Positions 20,046 to 32,300 of a DNA stretch of 64,000 nucleotides are shown here, one piece after another. Source of the stretch: Eukaryota sp. TZLM1-RC. Its lineage: Eukaryota > Metamonada: BaSk clade. The notes beneath the pieces are model-generated. The model did no database searches, was not told where the DNA came from, and saw only the letters and a list, made by a program, of their open reading frames with translations. The DNA lies in contig JAUPSS010000004.1 in NCBI GenBank assembly GCA_040285825.1, forward strand, positions 4,905,658 to 4,969,657. Direction: 5' to 3'. The number at the start of each line of letters is the position of its first letter. Positions within the stretch are counted from its first letter, which is position 1. The position numbers and the translations under genes were made by a program.

Positions 20046-21740
20046 TTACACAGAATTTTTGCTTAAATCTGATAATTGATTTAAAAATTCATTAGTATTC
20101 ACAATTGCAGTAGAACCAACCAAAACCTGTTCGTAAACATTCAGATCAGACAAAACCTTCAATTCGGAACCAGTCACTCCCCCAATAATATAAACAATCA
20201 ATTTGGAAGTTTTCTTTGGAACTCCACTGATTGTTGGGAAGTGATCATTATCAAGACGACCGGCCAAAAAGTCATCGATTATTGACCTAAACCTTGGAAC
20301 AAACCTGCAAAAAGCAAACTTACTCTCTTCAATTACCTTCTTCCTAAAGAATCTTCTGGGCTTTTTAGTACTATGCACGGTCATGTCAAAGCTTGTTACA
20401 CAATTAAACAAATCCTGTTCATTTTGAGGAATTTTGGCGAAATCATCTAATAAAGATTTTTTTGTTCTAAAATCTACTCCTCCGCTTCTTTCCGCTGTTA
20501 CTAAATATAGTAACACCAATCTTTTGATAACTTCCATTGATAAATTATTACTATTCAACACGGAATTAACCCTGGCTAATGTAGAAGTGATGTCATTGCC
20601 ATCTTCATCTTCACCAGTAGCTAATTCTTGCTCAAGACCAACTACTGACTCCAGCTTTTCAATTTTAAATTGGTCAAAGCATTTTCCAATCAATTCTAAG
20701 TGATTTGCTGCATTTCTGACCTGTTCCTGATGAGCTGGCAGTGATGACATCATCGACCGCAACTCGACAATCGACTTGGGTGATTGATCACTGATTGATT
20801 GTGATTGGGGCATGGAGGTTAACAACTCTTGTATTCTTTCCGACACCTCTGCAATATGCAAACATCGATTCTGTATCCAAAATTCATCACGATCATCAAG
20901 GAAAACCGTGCGCTGCTCACCATTTGACCCAGTATACGTGACAGTCGAAGGAGCAGTAGTTGCTGACGTCAGCAGGTCAAAAATATTTGATTGATAGGTA
21001 AATTCATGAACCAATGGAGCAACCATGTCCATGCCCCGATCTAGTATTAGTACGGTGCAATCTGAAGTTCCAGCTGATTTCTTTGAGTTTAACAGGGCAG
21101 CCAGCTTTGAAGCGGCGACATTGTTGATACCGTTATTGGTTTTTCTAAATCTGATCACAGGATGGTTGATACCCATGGCAGATAAGAGTGTAGAGAGCTC
21201 TTCCATAGAGGCGTTAATACCAGGCAGGGTGGCAATGGATGATGAGGAGGATGAAGGGAAGAGAGAAGAGAGTTGGGGTTTGGAAGGGGAGAGGAAAACG
21301 TTAGGCTCAAATGAGAGGAATTGGAGAGGAACTTCTTTAAGAGACTTGAGACGCCGTGAAGTGACTAAAGAGGATGGTTTGAGGAGGGAAAGGAGGGTGT
21401 CACTGAGAGGGGCAGAGAAGAATACATGTGCAGCATTGTAATGGGGACTAGAGGAGGAGAAGTCGTCAATAAGAAGGTTTACATTGTTTGAAGTGGGACA
21501 CATGAGGTAGATAGCCTCAAATTCAGCAAGACGTTCACGCTGGTCTTTAGGACGAAGAGGTTCTACAAGGGCTACACCACGCTCCATAATTTCATAGGGT
21601 GAGACAACAGCATTAGCTACAGAAAGCATGTGCTCATCAACTAGGAGAACTTTCCATTGTTTTTTTGGATCAACAGATGCTACTACATCATCTAGAATCC
21701 TGTTGCGCACAAATGTACGCAAGTTGGGCCAAGAACGCAT
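20046..21740 (-). CDS. SEC1: Sec1/Munc18 family SNARE regulator
   Basis: 564 residues, ATG at 21740. The N-terminus RNRILDDVVASVDPKKQWKV corresponds to domain 1 of Munc18 (RxKIxxDVIxxVxxxxEWKVL). EAIYLMCPTSNNVNLLIDDF follows. VLILDRGMDMVAPLVHEFTY near residue 232 is the Sec1 signature. LDDRDEFWIQNRCLHIAEVS is the domain 3a block of the Sec1/Munc18 branch rather than Vps33, Vps45 or Sly1. The C-terminal IIGGVTGSELKVL is the usual domain 2 strand. Family members bind syntaxin and promote SNARE assembly at the plasma membrane. Length is close to the usual ~590. A LINE ends 60-80 bp before the start codon, and a copy of the 3' end sits at 16.7 kb. Confidence 0.9.
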   Translation of the reverse strand: MRSWPNLRTFVRNRILDDVVASVDPKKQWKVLLVDEHMLSVANAVVSPYEIMERGVALVEPLRPKDQRERLAEFEAIYLMCPTSNNVNLLIDDFSSSSPHYNAAHVFFSAPLSDTLLSLLKPSSLVTSRRLKSLKEVPLQFLSFEPNVFLSPSKPQLSSLFPSSSSSSIATLPGINASMEELSTLLSAMGINHPVIRFRKTNNGINNVAASKLAALLNSKKSAGTSDCTVLILDRGMDMVAPLVHEFTYQSNIFDLLTSATTAPSTVTYTGSNGEQRTVFLDDRDEFWIQNRCLHIAEVSERIQELLTSMPQSQSISDQSPKSIVELRSMMSSLPAHQEQVRNAANHLELIGKCFDQFKIEKLESVVGLEQELATGEDEDGNDITSTLARVNSVLNSNNLSMEVIKRLVLLYLVTAERSGGVDFRTKKSLLDDFAKIPQNEQDLFNCVTSFDMTVHSTKKPRRFFRKKVIEESKFAFCRFVPRFRSIIDDFLAGRLDNDHFPTISGVPKKTSKLIVYIIGGVTGSELKVLSDLNVYEQVLVGSTAIVNTNEFLNQLSDLSKNSV

Positions 21741-21789
21741 TGAGGAATTTAAAAGTGGAGAGAATTATTTATTGAAATTGCACACTTAA

Positions 21790-23960
21790 TTAAATTAACT
21801 CATAACTAATGGGACGAAATTCAATGAACCAAGATTTCCCCTTCAAATTCTTGATCTGCTTGCTGTCTAGCTAAAGCTTCTCGTATTCGATTGAAAAACC
21901 GAGGTAATCTATTTATAATGGCAAATTGAATTCGTGCACGCCATAAAAAAATATCAAATCTTTTCATTGTTTTTTCTTGCACCATTTTTTGGAAGTCATT
22001 CAAAAAAGTTGCTGCTTCATCTGATAGTCTTCCACTTATCGAAAATGGGAAAGCAATAAAAACCAGCTGTGTATTTCTATCAGCATTAGCCTCTTCAATA
22101 TCTTTATCATATTTTTTATGTTTTTCTTTTGCTTTAAAATCAAGAGAAGTCACAGGATTAAGTTTTCTTCTGTGAACCAAAGTATCATTTGCAACATTAG
22201 ATGAGACAAAGTCAACAATACCTTCAGAATTATCAATCCAATCACACTATACATCACCTCCATCATCAGAACCAAAATTATTCAGAGAAAGTGTTTCCTT
22301 CAGCAGAGGCTCTTTGATACACGATATTCTTGCAGTTTGTGCCATATTGAAAACAGTGTCTCTAACAGCATCATGTAATGAAGAACGATAAGTTATCAAT
22401 TTGGAGCAATTCAGAGCATGGCGAAAAGTGAGTTGAGGTGAATTCGAACAAATACATTTTTCTTTTGATAATAATTGATTAATGGGGATATTCAAATATA
22501 ATCTCATTTTTGTTACAAATGCTTCATTAGTGACACACAATCCAAATCTTCGTGGTACAATGGTTACAAAAAGTGAAGAATCTGATGACTTGTTTTCACA
22601 AACACCCTTTTCCAATAACAATGAGTGAAGATCTTGATTTAAAACATCCGAGCTGCATATATTATTATAAAGATCATTTTCATACATTCCAGTCAATCGT
22701 TTCTGTAATGTTCGAAGAGTGTATTTTAAATTTAAAGAATTATTTTCTGGAATATTGCCATTGAATGATTGGGGGAAAGCATCGACACCATTTTTCTACA
22801 TCAATTTATGAAATTTCTTCATTTAATGCAAAAACAGCGGAACTTTGCGCTGTCATTAATAAATCACATTAATAAAGATTGCATTTCTGCATCCACCAAT
22901 AAAAGCACATGAAGTAAGAATAGAAGCCTTTGTCCAACCTAATCCGCCATAATGTGGACTAAGATAAGCATGATCTGGAATTTGGAACATTTTACATCCC
23001 AGAAATTGTGACAAAACGTTTGCACGTAACTCATTAAACTTCTGAGCTAAAGGCCTAGTGACAAGAGGATTTGTACATCGAAATATATGATTGAAGTTGG
23101 AACTAAAACACAGTCTTATAATGGTAAATTCGATGTGTCTTTGTATATCTAAATTCATCATTCGGTCAATTTTGTCGGAAATTGAGTTCAACCTTTTAAA
23201 CAATTTTTTGGTAATTTCATCATTATTTCCAAAAAACGAACCCAAATGACGAATAGCATCAATTGAGTATAATTTGGCTTGAATTTCAATACCATTAACT
23301 ATTGTGGAAACTGGAGAATTCGATAACAAAACACATTTAAGTAAATTAAGTCGGAGACCAATTTTGGTAAATAATTCTTTAAAACATACAGTTGCTTGTT
23401 TCACGATATTTAAATCACCAATAAGAACAGCATCATCCATTTTTAGCGAAGAAAACATCTGTTGAATTTGCAATAAAATAGGATGAATGGCCAAGCAAAA
23501 CAAAAGAGGTCCTAACGGATCTCCTTGCTTTACTCCACTTGATGAACTCAAAATGTTATTACCAAAATGTAAATTGGAATTTTTGCTATTTGTTGATTGA
23601 AAATACGGCATTAATTCCGGCATATATTGCAATAAAGCACAATGGATACTACTATGACTGAGTAAATTGAATGCATTACTAAAATCCAATGACACACAAA
23701 CATTGGATTCATTTTAGCGAAATAATACATCTGTAGCAAATATCGCCGAGGAGACTCCATCAGTGGTATTAATTCCATATTGAAAGGGTAATAAAATCTT
23801 TTTTGCTTTCTCATTGAACCTGCTTAAGGAACACGCAGAAAAAATACTTTGTAAGCTCTCAGAGACTGCAATAGGACGAACATCCATTTTTGAATTTTTG
23901 ACAAGTGCAGTCCAACGAGAACTTCTTAATTACTGTGGATATCTGGATTGACCAGTCAAT
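21790..23960 (-). mobile_element. LINE copy C: reverse transcriptase, CCHC motif, restriction-like endonuclease
   Basis: This is the longest LINE copy. From 23815 leftwards: LLPFQYGI-NTTDGV (RT box 1-2), then MSLDFSNAFNLLSHS (box A), SSSGVKQGDPLGPLLFCLAI (box B), MDDAVLIGD (box C region), LRLNLLKCVL (box D), and the thumb ending YLSPHYGGLGWTKAS. The next frame (22696-22247) has FGLCVTNEAF, CIC...FRHALNC and YRSSLHDAVRD. The last frame (22180-21821) has HRRKLNP, KAKEKHKKYDKDI and FPFSISGRL, the endonuclease tail. That order (RT, CCHC, PD-(D/E)XK-like domain) fits LINEs with a C-terminal restriction-like endonuclease. It is broken by several stops, and the 5' end is missing beyond ~23900. It lies just upstream of the Sec1 start. 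Confidence 0.8.
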
Positions 23961-24545
23961 ATTTTGTTGAAAAATTGCATACTTAACAAAATATCTCATT
24001 ACTGATGGGAGAAAATTCACTGAACCAAGATTTCCCCTTCATAATCTTGATCTGCTTGCTGTCTCGCTAACTTCTGTCTAATTTGATTGAAAAGTGAGAC
24101 AATCCATTAATAACAGCAAATTGAATTCGAGAGCACCATAAAAAGTCATCAAATGTGTTCATTGTTTTGTCCTGAACCATTTTTTTGGAAATCATTCAAA
24201 AAAGTTGCTACTTCTACTGATAGTCTTCCGTTTATCGAAAATGTAAAAGCAATAAAAACAAGTGGTCTATTTCTATCAGCATTAGACTCTTCAATATCAT
24301 TGTCATATTTTCTATGTTTTTCTTTTGCTTTAAATTCAAGAGCACTTACAGGATTAAGTTTCCTTTTGTGAACCAAAGTGTCATTTGTAACATTACATAA
24401 GACAAAGTCAACAACTGCATCAGAATTCTCAATCCAATCACAATATATATCAGCTCTGTTATCAGAACCAAAATTATTCGATGACTAAGTTTTTTTCAGC
24501 CTAGGCACTTTGATACACGAGATTCTTACAGTTCGTGCCATATTT
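23961..24545 (-). mobile_element. LINE copy D, 3' part
   Basis: The ORF 24376-24149 (HKRKLNPVSALEFKAKEKHR) is a near copy of the endonuclease tail of copy C. Flanking DNA from the 3' end (ccaagatttccccttcat) to ~24545 is also homologous. It ends abruptly at 24545 inside the CCHC-to-endonuclease linker, so it is 5'-truncated. It follows copy C head-to-tail on the same strand. Confidence 0.7.
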
Positions 24546-24979
24546 GAAAGTAGAGAAATGAGAATCATGCTTTGTGATTGCAAATGTCTTATACATAATG
24601 ATTATTTAAAAACCTTAGAAATTAACATCTAAACTCCATCTCTCCCCCTACACAATAGCTAGATGAGACTCATAGTGTGATCCAAGTGAAAACAAGAATC
24701 AGATGATGCAATTCTACATTGGCAATACAATATGTTAAAATTACTAATGGTTCTTTTCTTCACAATCCTTTCAGAATCCACCAACAAACTGTAAAGCTGG
24801 TAGCGTAAGTAGATAAAATACAAATGGTTACAAATTGTATTTTACATGATGTTGGTTGGAAAATTTGGACAATGGTTCATTGTATCTTTTTTGATTTTGA
24901 TAACTTAAGCATTTGAACGAGGATTATGGATTTCACAATGAGTGAACCACTCATTTCAGGCATTACAAAGATCAACAGA
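24546..24979. other. Intergenic, no supported feature
   Basis: No ORF or repeat recognised between LINE copies D and N. Confidence 0.35.
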
Positions 24980-25640
24980 CATTACATCTAATAAAATGCA
25001 GGTTTCATCCAAAAAGGGAATATGACATTACCTCTATTATTCTCATGAAAATCATCTTCAGTATCAAACAGATTTGACAACAGAGGTTCCAAAAAGGATT
25101 CAATTCTATAAGACTTGCACATACGATATAATTCGTCTCTTACAGCATCATGAACCTTGTTTCGAAAAGTAATGAAATGTTTCGGATTCAAAAGATGAGT
25201 AATTGTAATTTTTCGAGAACATTTTCAAACTGAATTATGAGGTAAATTATCTAGCCAGATAAAGAAACAAAATTTCATATTCAAAGTCCAAACAAAATCA
25301 ACTACGAGAGTGCCTTAAACTTGCGGAATTGTTGTTGATAAAGTACAAGATGTTCTATCGCACATATCTTGTAAACGATTTGCAGAATAAGGATTCAGCC
25401 GATGTTCACTATCATTAGATGAGCAATCAACTACCGCAAACTAAAAGTTTATATATTTACCAAAGTCTTTTGTAAATGTTCTTTATTATTATTTGACAAA
25501 CAACTCGAAATCAATGTAAAAGAAGCTCCAACATCGACAAATCTGACCAACTCTCTGTCATCGTGGATTATACCTCCAGCAAGCAATGAGTCAGAAGCAT
25601 TGTTGGAACTGCTTTTAAAATGGTGAAAGTAATTCAATTT
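24980..25640 (-). mobile_element. LINE copy N, diverged subfamily
   Basis: The ORF 25191-24988 reads NPKHFITFRNKVHDAVRDEL, SYRIESFLEPLL and NNRGNV, corresponding to YRSSLHDAVRD, EPLL and the R-[AG]-[DN] entry of the endonuclease. Farther upstream, frames carry NPYSANRLQDMC and a DFVW segment like the region before the CCHC motif of copy C. Sequence identity to the other copies is low, so this is an older or different subfamily. The adjacent 62-codon frame 25637-25449 contains VDVGASFTLIS, not assigned. Confidence 0.5.
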
Positions 25641-26407
25641 AACAAAGACCAGAATGAAAATTTGTTTCCAAAATTTTCAACAAATTCAGTGACGTTATAA
25701 CGAATTAGCCATTATTAGTAACTGTGCATAAAATAAAATGTATTGTTTTATACTTTTCATTTAAAATGTTTAAAGTCCGCCAAAGGAGTCGGTAGTTTTT
25801 ATGGTGAAATTGCTGAATAACAGAACACCAACCCATTTGTTCTTGAACACAAACAGAAAGAGAAACCACTTCAACTACACTAAATTTCATTTTTTGAGAA
25901 TTAAAATTAATTTTGGTGTATGGGAACAACAATATCAGCCATTCCATAAACAATCTATGAAAATGTAATAATGGGTCAATTCATAATTCAATTTTTTAAA
26001 GCAAATTATGAATTTAATCTCCAACCATACCTTACATGTATCAACAATGATTTATTGCACTCACCAAACCTTTACACTTGCTTTTGCTTCAAAGGAAGAT
26101 AATAAACTGAAGAAATCAGATGAATTGCGTCTGATTCATCGTAAAAATTGCAAGGTGTTGTATTTATACAGTATCAATGTGATTGTTGCTGATAAACTAG
26201 GTTAAAACAACTCAAGATTTCACGTAATGACGTGGCATTTGTTCAAGAACATGTATCTCTGTCTTTTGCTTCTTCACACTTCCATGTATATACACATTAC
26301 ATTTGTATAGTGATTTAATATTAAGTCTTTTCCTTAATTTGCAGATAGTATCACCGTGAACAATGAATGTAACATTAATAGAGTCCTAATGATGGTTGAG
26401 CATAACA
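25641..26407. other. Intergenic, no supported feature
   Basis: Short ORFs only (65-82 codons); no motif recognised. Confidence 0.35.
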
Positions 26408-28920
26408 CTAGCCGTGTCGTGGCAAATACATGTGCAGTGTTGATTCCTTTTGAATATTATAATCAGCCAATGTTCTACCATTGAGTTGTGGTCTTTTTCC
26501 AAAAAATTCTAATCTCTGCTGATCATATGGTATACCTGCTCTTTCTTCAATTTTTTGCTTCACGTATTCAAAAGGTTCATCTGATTCTACCTCCAAAGTA
26601 ATTGTTCCTCTACTCCAAAATCCTGTCTTCACAAAAATTTGCATCCTACTCCATGGATTCAACGAAGTTAAATCCTCAAATAGAATGCTTTCACCGAATA
26701 ATTTTGTGGTAATAGTTACTAAATCAGGCGAATTTGAATTAAACGAGCATTTCAGCACACGTTTTAACCAAATTTCCTTATTATCATTCATGTATTCCTG
26801 CTTCTTCAATCCTAATAATAGATTTTGGGAGTATTGACAACTTTTGGTTTGACATTGAATTCAAATGATGAAATAGCAAAATTGAGGAGAGAATCATCAT
26901 TGAGTTTGATTGATATATTGATTAATCGGTCAAAATCCAAAAGATTGATTGATTCAGATGACGTTAACTGAACTGTACTCAAAATTGATTGATCCTCATA
27001 ATTGATTGATTCAGCCAATGATACTAATTCTTCAAACTCAATGATAGTGAATTCATTGTCCTTTTGTAAATGAAATGCAAATGCTTTCTTCTGCAAATCT
27101 TCGTCGTTAATCTCATTAATGAATGAACGAAATTTTGACAGACAGGTGAAATCATCATTGACAAAATCATCAATCAATTCGACATTCAATGACGTCTCCC
27201 TCAAATCAATCACATTCTCATTCATTTTTGATTGAAAAACGTGGCAACACTTAGTGCTCAAAACCCTTGAAATTTCGTCTTCACGTAGTTGAATTGTTAC
27301 CCTATTGAATGAACTTTGGGTGAAATCATCATTGCTTTTTGGCAAAATAACGTCAATATGAAAAGGAAACATAACAACATAAAGATCTGTGCAAGATTTA
27401 AGCGGAATCGTTAAAATTTCGTTTAAATCAGCAAAAGTAAAATTTTCAAAATCAAACAAATACAAACATTCCCTAAAAATTTCAACATTCCAATCAGAAT
27501 TTGATTGATTTTGATTGACAAGTGTCTTGTATGACGCGACTAACGATTGAAGAAGCCAGTAATCAGTCTCAGAGTGATTGGAAACGTCATTTTTCAGTTT
27601 TTTAAATGTTTTTGCTTTAATTGTCATAGGATTAGCATTAATTATTTTGAATTTCGGAATAAAACTGCCTAAATTATCTACATTAAAATCATTATTATCA
27701 GCAAACTCAATTGTTTCAATCAAATAATTTGAATTTGAATGAACTCCAGTTACCATACTAAAATAATTAATCGAAAATTAGACTAGAATTGGTAGTAAAG
27801 ATTCAAAACCTTTTAATGGAACAAAAAGCTCAGTATAGACAGAATTTAAAGGAATATCCTTGACTTCAAGTAAATTCAAAATATTTTTGACCTGTTCTGG
27901 TGAAAAATCACTGCCATTGACAAATGATTTCACAAAACTTTTGATCAGCCACATCACGTGATCGATTGACGTAAGTTGACCACACAGTTTGATTAAAGTA
28001 CAAGGTCTAAATTGAGCCGAATCACGTTGATCCAGGTCCATAATGAAAGGAATAACTTTGACCAATCCATCAGTTTGATTGGATTCTATTCTATCAGCAG
28101 TAACCAACATCCAAAACGAAAAATCATTTCTAATGATAGTGTTAATACAACCTGGACAACACCTAACCGTGGAAAAGCTAGAATTAACTGCACTAAAAGA
28201 GAAACAAAAGTCCAAAAGTACACGTGTCAAGTCCTCATATTTCTCGAGAATTAGAACGACTTCTTTCCAAATAAAATCAAGGTCAATATTCTGAGTCAAA
28301 TTGACCGAATTCTGAAATACTGTTTCCACATCAGTAACTTCAATAGTACCTTCAATAAATGACTTCACTAGTGAAGTGAGCAGCCATTTAATTGAACAGC
28401 TAGTCTTTAAAAACTTTGACAAAGTTCAAAGAGTTTCTTCCTTCAAAACAAGTGGTTCAACAAGAGTTTGTTTGTCTAACAAAGGACAACATTCTTTAAT
28501 AAAGGTGGTATGAAAGCAATCATCGGCACGTGTGATGACGTGGCAAAGATCAGGGGGTGAAAGGTTTTGAATAAATGAAAAAGTGCTGGATTTAATTTGC
28601 TCAACCTTGAAGAATTCTGCAATGTAATAGAGGTCGAATGCATTCTCCTCGGTGATGGACAATGGCTGGCAGTAAAGGGAGTCGAGAAACTGTCTGAATA
28701 TATCAACATCAACAGGGAGATCGTCAAGATCTACACGATACAATTCGCGATCTGAAAACGGGAGAATGAACCTTTGACTGAGATAGCGTGAGAAGAGAGA
28801 AACAACAGCACGATGCACCGGAAATTCTTGTTGTTTGTAGTCTAGCACAACATTATGGAAGTCTTTATTGTGGTAGAGACCCTCAGCAAGCGTGGAGTGA
28901 GGGAATTGGAAAGTCGACAT
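26408..28920 (-). pseudogene. BTB / internal repeat / ubiquitin-like protein, disrupted
   Basis: From the ATG at 28920, residues 1-165 are a BTB/POZ domain followed by a BACK-like helix region (FHNVVLDYKQQEFPVHRAVV). The frame meets TGA (28428-28426) and continues in the same frame to TAA (27780-27778), again in frame to TAG (26814-26812), and then in a shifted frame ends with a ubiquitin-like domain ([20 protein letters not shown] ... [10 protein letters not shown]). Between BTB and the tail is a repeat seen three times (WLLTSLVKSFIEGT, WLIKSFVKSFVNGS, WLLQSLVASYKTLV). Repeat similarity runs across the TGA, so nonsense mutation fits better than a spliced intron. The ubiquitin-like tail ends PRHG, lacking Gly-Gly. 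BTB proteins typically recruit CUL3 ligases. Three lesions suggest a pseudogene; recoding or tiny introns are not excluded. Confidence 0.6.
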
Positions 28921-29384
28921 GGTGGTTGTGGAAAGAAAGATTGGTTTTAATGAGCAATTCGAACCAAAAAATTTGACAAATACTGATTCTTACTGCAATC
29001 AAGGAATATTTCAAAATTTCAACTAGAGAAGCTGATTTCAAGCTTATAGAGCTCATTTCATCGGTTAATAGAATTGAGAACAACTTAACCAGATTATTAA
29101 GGTCTATTTTTAGTATTTCTATGAAACAGGACAATCTAGATGATCAACCTACAAACTTCTTTTCAAGACACGTTTTGGTGTCTGTAAGGAATGGTCTATT
29201 TAGTAACTTTGGTAACGAACACTTCCAACAAATCTTATTTTTTCGTATTGAATGATACTCAACCAAGCGTGTGATCAATTGGTAATAACTGAATTAATTT
29301 ACGTAAAGAGTGATTTTAAATTTAATTAAACATCATATTTAAACAATAATTTTATTAATTACAGAAAAATAAACAACAAACTAC
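28921..29384. other. Intergenic between BTB locus and strumpellin gene
   Basis: AT-rich; no ORF or motif supported. Confidence 0.35.
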
Positions 29385-32300
29385 TCACAAATCCAAAACA
29401 CAAGGATCTATAAGAACTTCAAACTCCGCTCTAGAAAACAACTTCATTTGAATCAACTGACGTACAATGCATACCATGGCTCTTGCACTTTCAACATGAT
29501 CAACATCAAACATTGATTTAATATAAAAAGCAATTAAAGCTACCAACCTACTTCGAACTACCATCGGAAATTGACGAACTATAGTGACCAAACCATGGAA
29601 AAGAGAGTGGCAATCGTATTCACCGAAATGAAGTCGAGTTTTGTTGAAATTGACACATCCATGCTGAGATAAGAGTCCTTCGCAGACAAATAGAATTGTA
29701 GAGAAAAGAATCAAAGCAGTGTCATAAGCTTCTAAAGCTGGTGGAGGCAATGAGTAAAGTTTTAAAAGAGGATCATCCAGACCAGCTGATTCAATCATTG
29801 TCGACAATTCACCCAATATTTCATATTCAGGGTAATCAATTCTTTCAGGCGTCCGGTTGTGAGCAGAAATTTGATTAAGGATTGCCTCATTGACGGAAGA
29901 AAGAGTTCTAGTTAAAGCAAAAGCATCAACTTCAGCAGAGAATTTCAATTGATTTTGGAAACAAGTTCGAACCAATTGAGCCAGGCCAATTATTTTAGCT
30001 CTCGACAAAACTGAAGAAATTAAATCCTCTAATTTCTTGGTTAAGCCCCCAAAAACTTTAATACAAGAAACAAGATCCAAGTTATCAATAGCGGTAGTTA
30101 AAGAAGCGCTGTAATTCTTCAACACCTTGGCCTTGTTCTTATTCAATCTAGAAACATCTTTAAAGAAATACCTCAGCTCCCTCACACAAATGAAACCAAA
30201 CATGCGATCCAAGCCCGAGAGTCCATAAGCTCCCAATACCTTATACATATTGCCAAAAGTGGTTTGATTTAAAACTTCAATTTCGGTTCCGGCAGATCTG
30301 ACAAAGGACATGAAATCAGTCGAGAAGGAAACCTTTTTTGAATCGATAATATCAAAAATAGCATTCACTATCCTTCCAACAAATGTTTCACACTGAGGAT
30401 CTTTCTGTTCCAGCTTTGGAATAGGGGCGACCTCGGATTGGTACTTTGAATCCCAAGCATAAACCTTATCTCTTAAGAAAAGATTGCATTCCTGTTCAAC
30501 ATGGAAATAAATAATTCTAGAGATAACTTTTTGCCATACTTTAAGACCATAAATAGATAAATAATCTTGAATATACTCCATAGCAGAGCAAAGAGCATGT
30601 GTATCATTGTACAATTGAGCAAATCTATCAGAAAAATCACAGGGATCTTTCTTTTTAAACACAAGAGCGTCATTAAGTAAATTAGAAAGTTTAACAACTA
30701 ATTCAGCTTCAACACCATCTTCTAGTAATAGCTTTGGATCAATTTCAATAATACCAACAAGAGTTTTTTGCATAGCAAGAATACCTTCTGCTAATAGTGA
30801 AATTTCGTGGGTTTTTTGACTTAGTTGATATCGTAAATCAAATTGAGCATAGTTTGGCAAATCATCGCGTGGGATCCTTCCTGGCAGTGATACAATTTTC
30901 TCAGAAATGAGTGAAATTACCGTGGAGAAAATGTCAAACATGGCGGTTGGTACAACTTGTAAAACTCTTCTAACAAAAGCTACTAACTGAGTTGAATAAT
31001 AATTAGCAACAGAAGCCAAATCAGAAGAATTAGCCTGTTGAATACGAACCAAGGGAACTTCAAGAATACTTGCTGCTTTTAAAAACAATGCTCTTAGCTG
31101 CAAAACCACACGTGGATCTTTCCGTACACGTTGTTGCATGTCATCAGTGAAATTAGGCAAGAATCTCCAGGCATAAGCAAAATCAGAAGCAATTGTGAAA
31201 TGTAAAAGAGTCTTTGGGGATAGATTAGTCACTCTTAGCATTCGTTGTAATGAACCTCTAGTATCAGCGAGGAATTGCTTAACATGAAGGGATGACTCTA
31301 TTTGATGGAATTGTTCAACTTCTTCCAAAGCATTGATTAAAGAAGCTATCTGGCGACCGGCAACTACTGAATCATCAAGATTGAGATTTCCGATTTCAGT
31401 TGAAAGGTTTTTAAACCAAGTTTGCAGGTTTTGATCTTTTGATTTCTTTGATAGGGCAGCATCACCAGCGAAATAATCAGCCAATTCAGTCATTTTGGAA
31501 CTAGCTACATCCTTATACTCAGTCCATCTCTCCATTTTACTACTAAAAGCATTATCCAAAATAGTCTTGAGCTTGTATTCTAAATCAGAAACCAACAATA
31601 ATAAAGACAAAACAGAGTCAGTATTAACCATTTGGGTTAGTATTTGCTTATACTTTGGATTAGAAGCATCTGGAATTGTGTGAGATAAAAGAAAACGTAA
31701 TGACACGTTGACATTTCTAATCAAAGTTAGTAAAACATCAGCATTGTTTAATACAAATGGCTCATTCAAAACACCTTCAGCCAAGTACTCTAATACTTTC
31801 TTATGTGATTTAGAAAGAATAGAGATATGCTTTTGAGTTAATTTTCTCACTGAATTAGGGTTGATGGTATTATTCAGAGCATTCTTTGCTGCCTTATAAG
31901 GTTCCCAGGCTACGGTTAAGTCAATTAAATGGCCTAAATAAAACGAAATGATCCAATTATCACTGAAATGTTTATCCACAATCTCTCTCATCACCGCATC
32001 TGAATTCTTGAGAGTATCCGGTTGGAAGAATAATAAAAGGAAGATATGAGCAGCTTGTAGAGAAAGGGCGGTTGAGCGATGATCAGGATCAGGGAAGGCT
32101 TCCATTCGGTAGTAAACGTCATCAGCACGAAGACGTCCCAAGACCATGGAAACAACTTCTTCCGAAAAAGGAAAGCGCTCAAAAAGTTCTTGTGGGTAAT
32201 TCTTGGCGCGTTTTCCTTTGGAAAGTCCGCCCAAAGTCAAGAAACCATACTTATCAGCATTGGAAGGATTAAATCCAGTCTGCTTACACAACTTTGTAAT

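Noticed and set aside
25449-25637. Retroviral protease motif (VDVGASFTLIS)
   Set aside because: Resembles D-T-G-A-S but lies inside a diverged LINE copy and has no further protease similarity.
28390-28470. 36-nt intron explaining the TGA in the BTB locus
   Set aside because: A GT...AG pair exists, but the internal repeat aligns across the TGA and would lose conserved residues by splicing; the segment is also not pyrimidine-rich.
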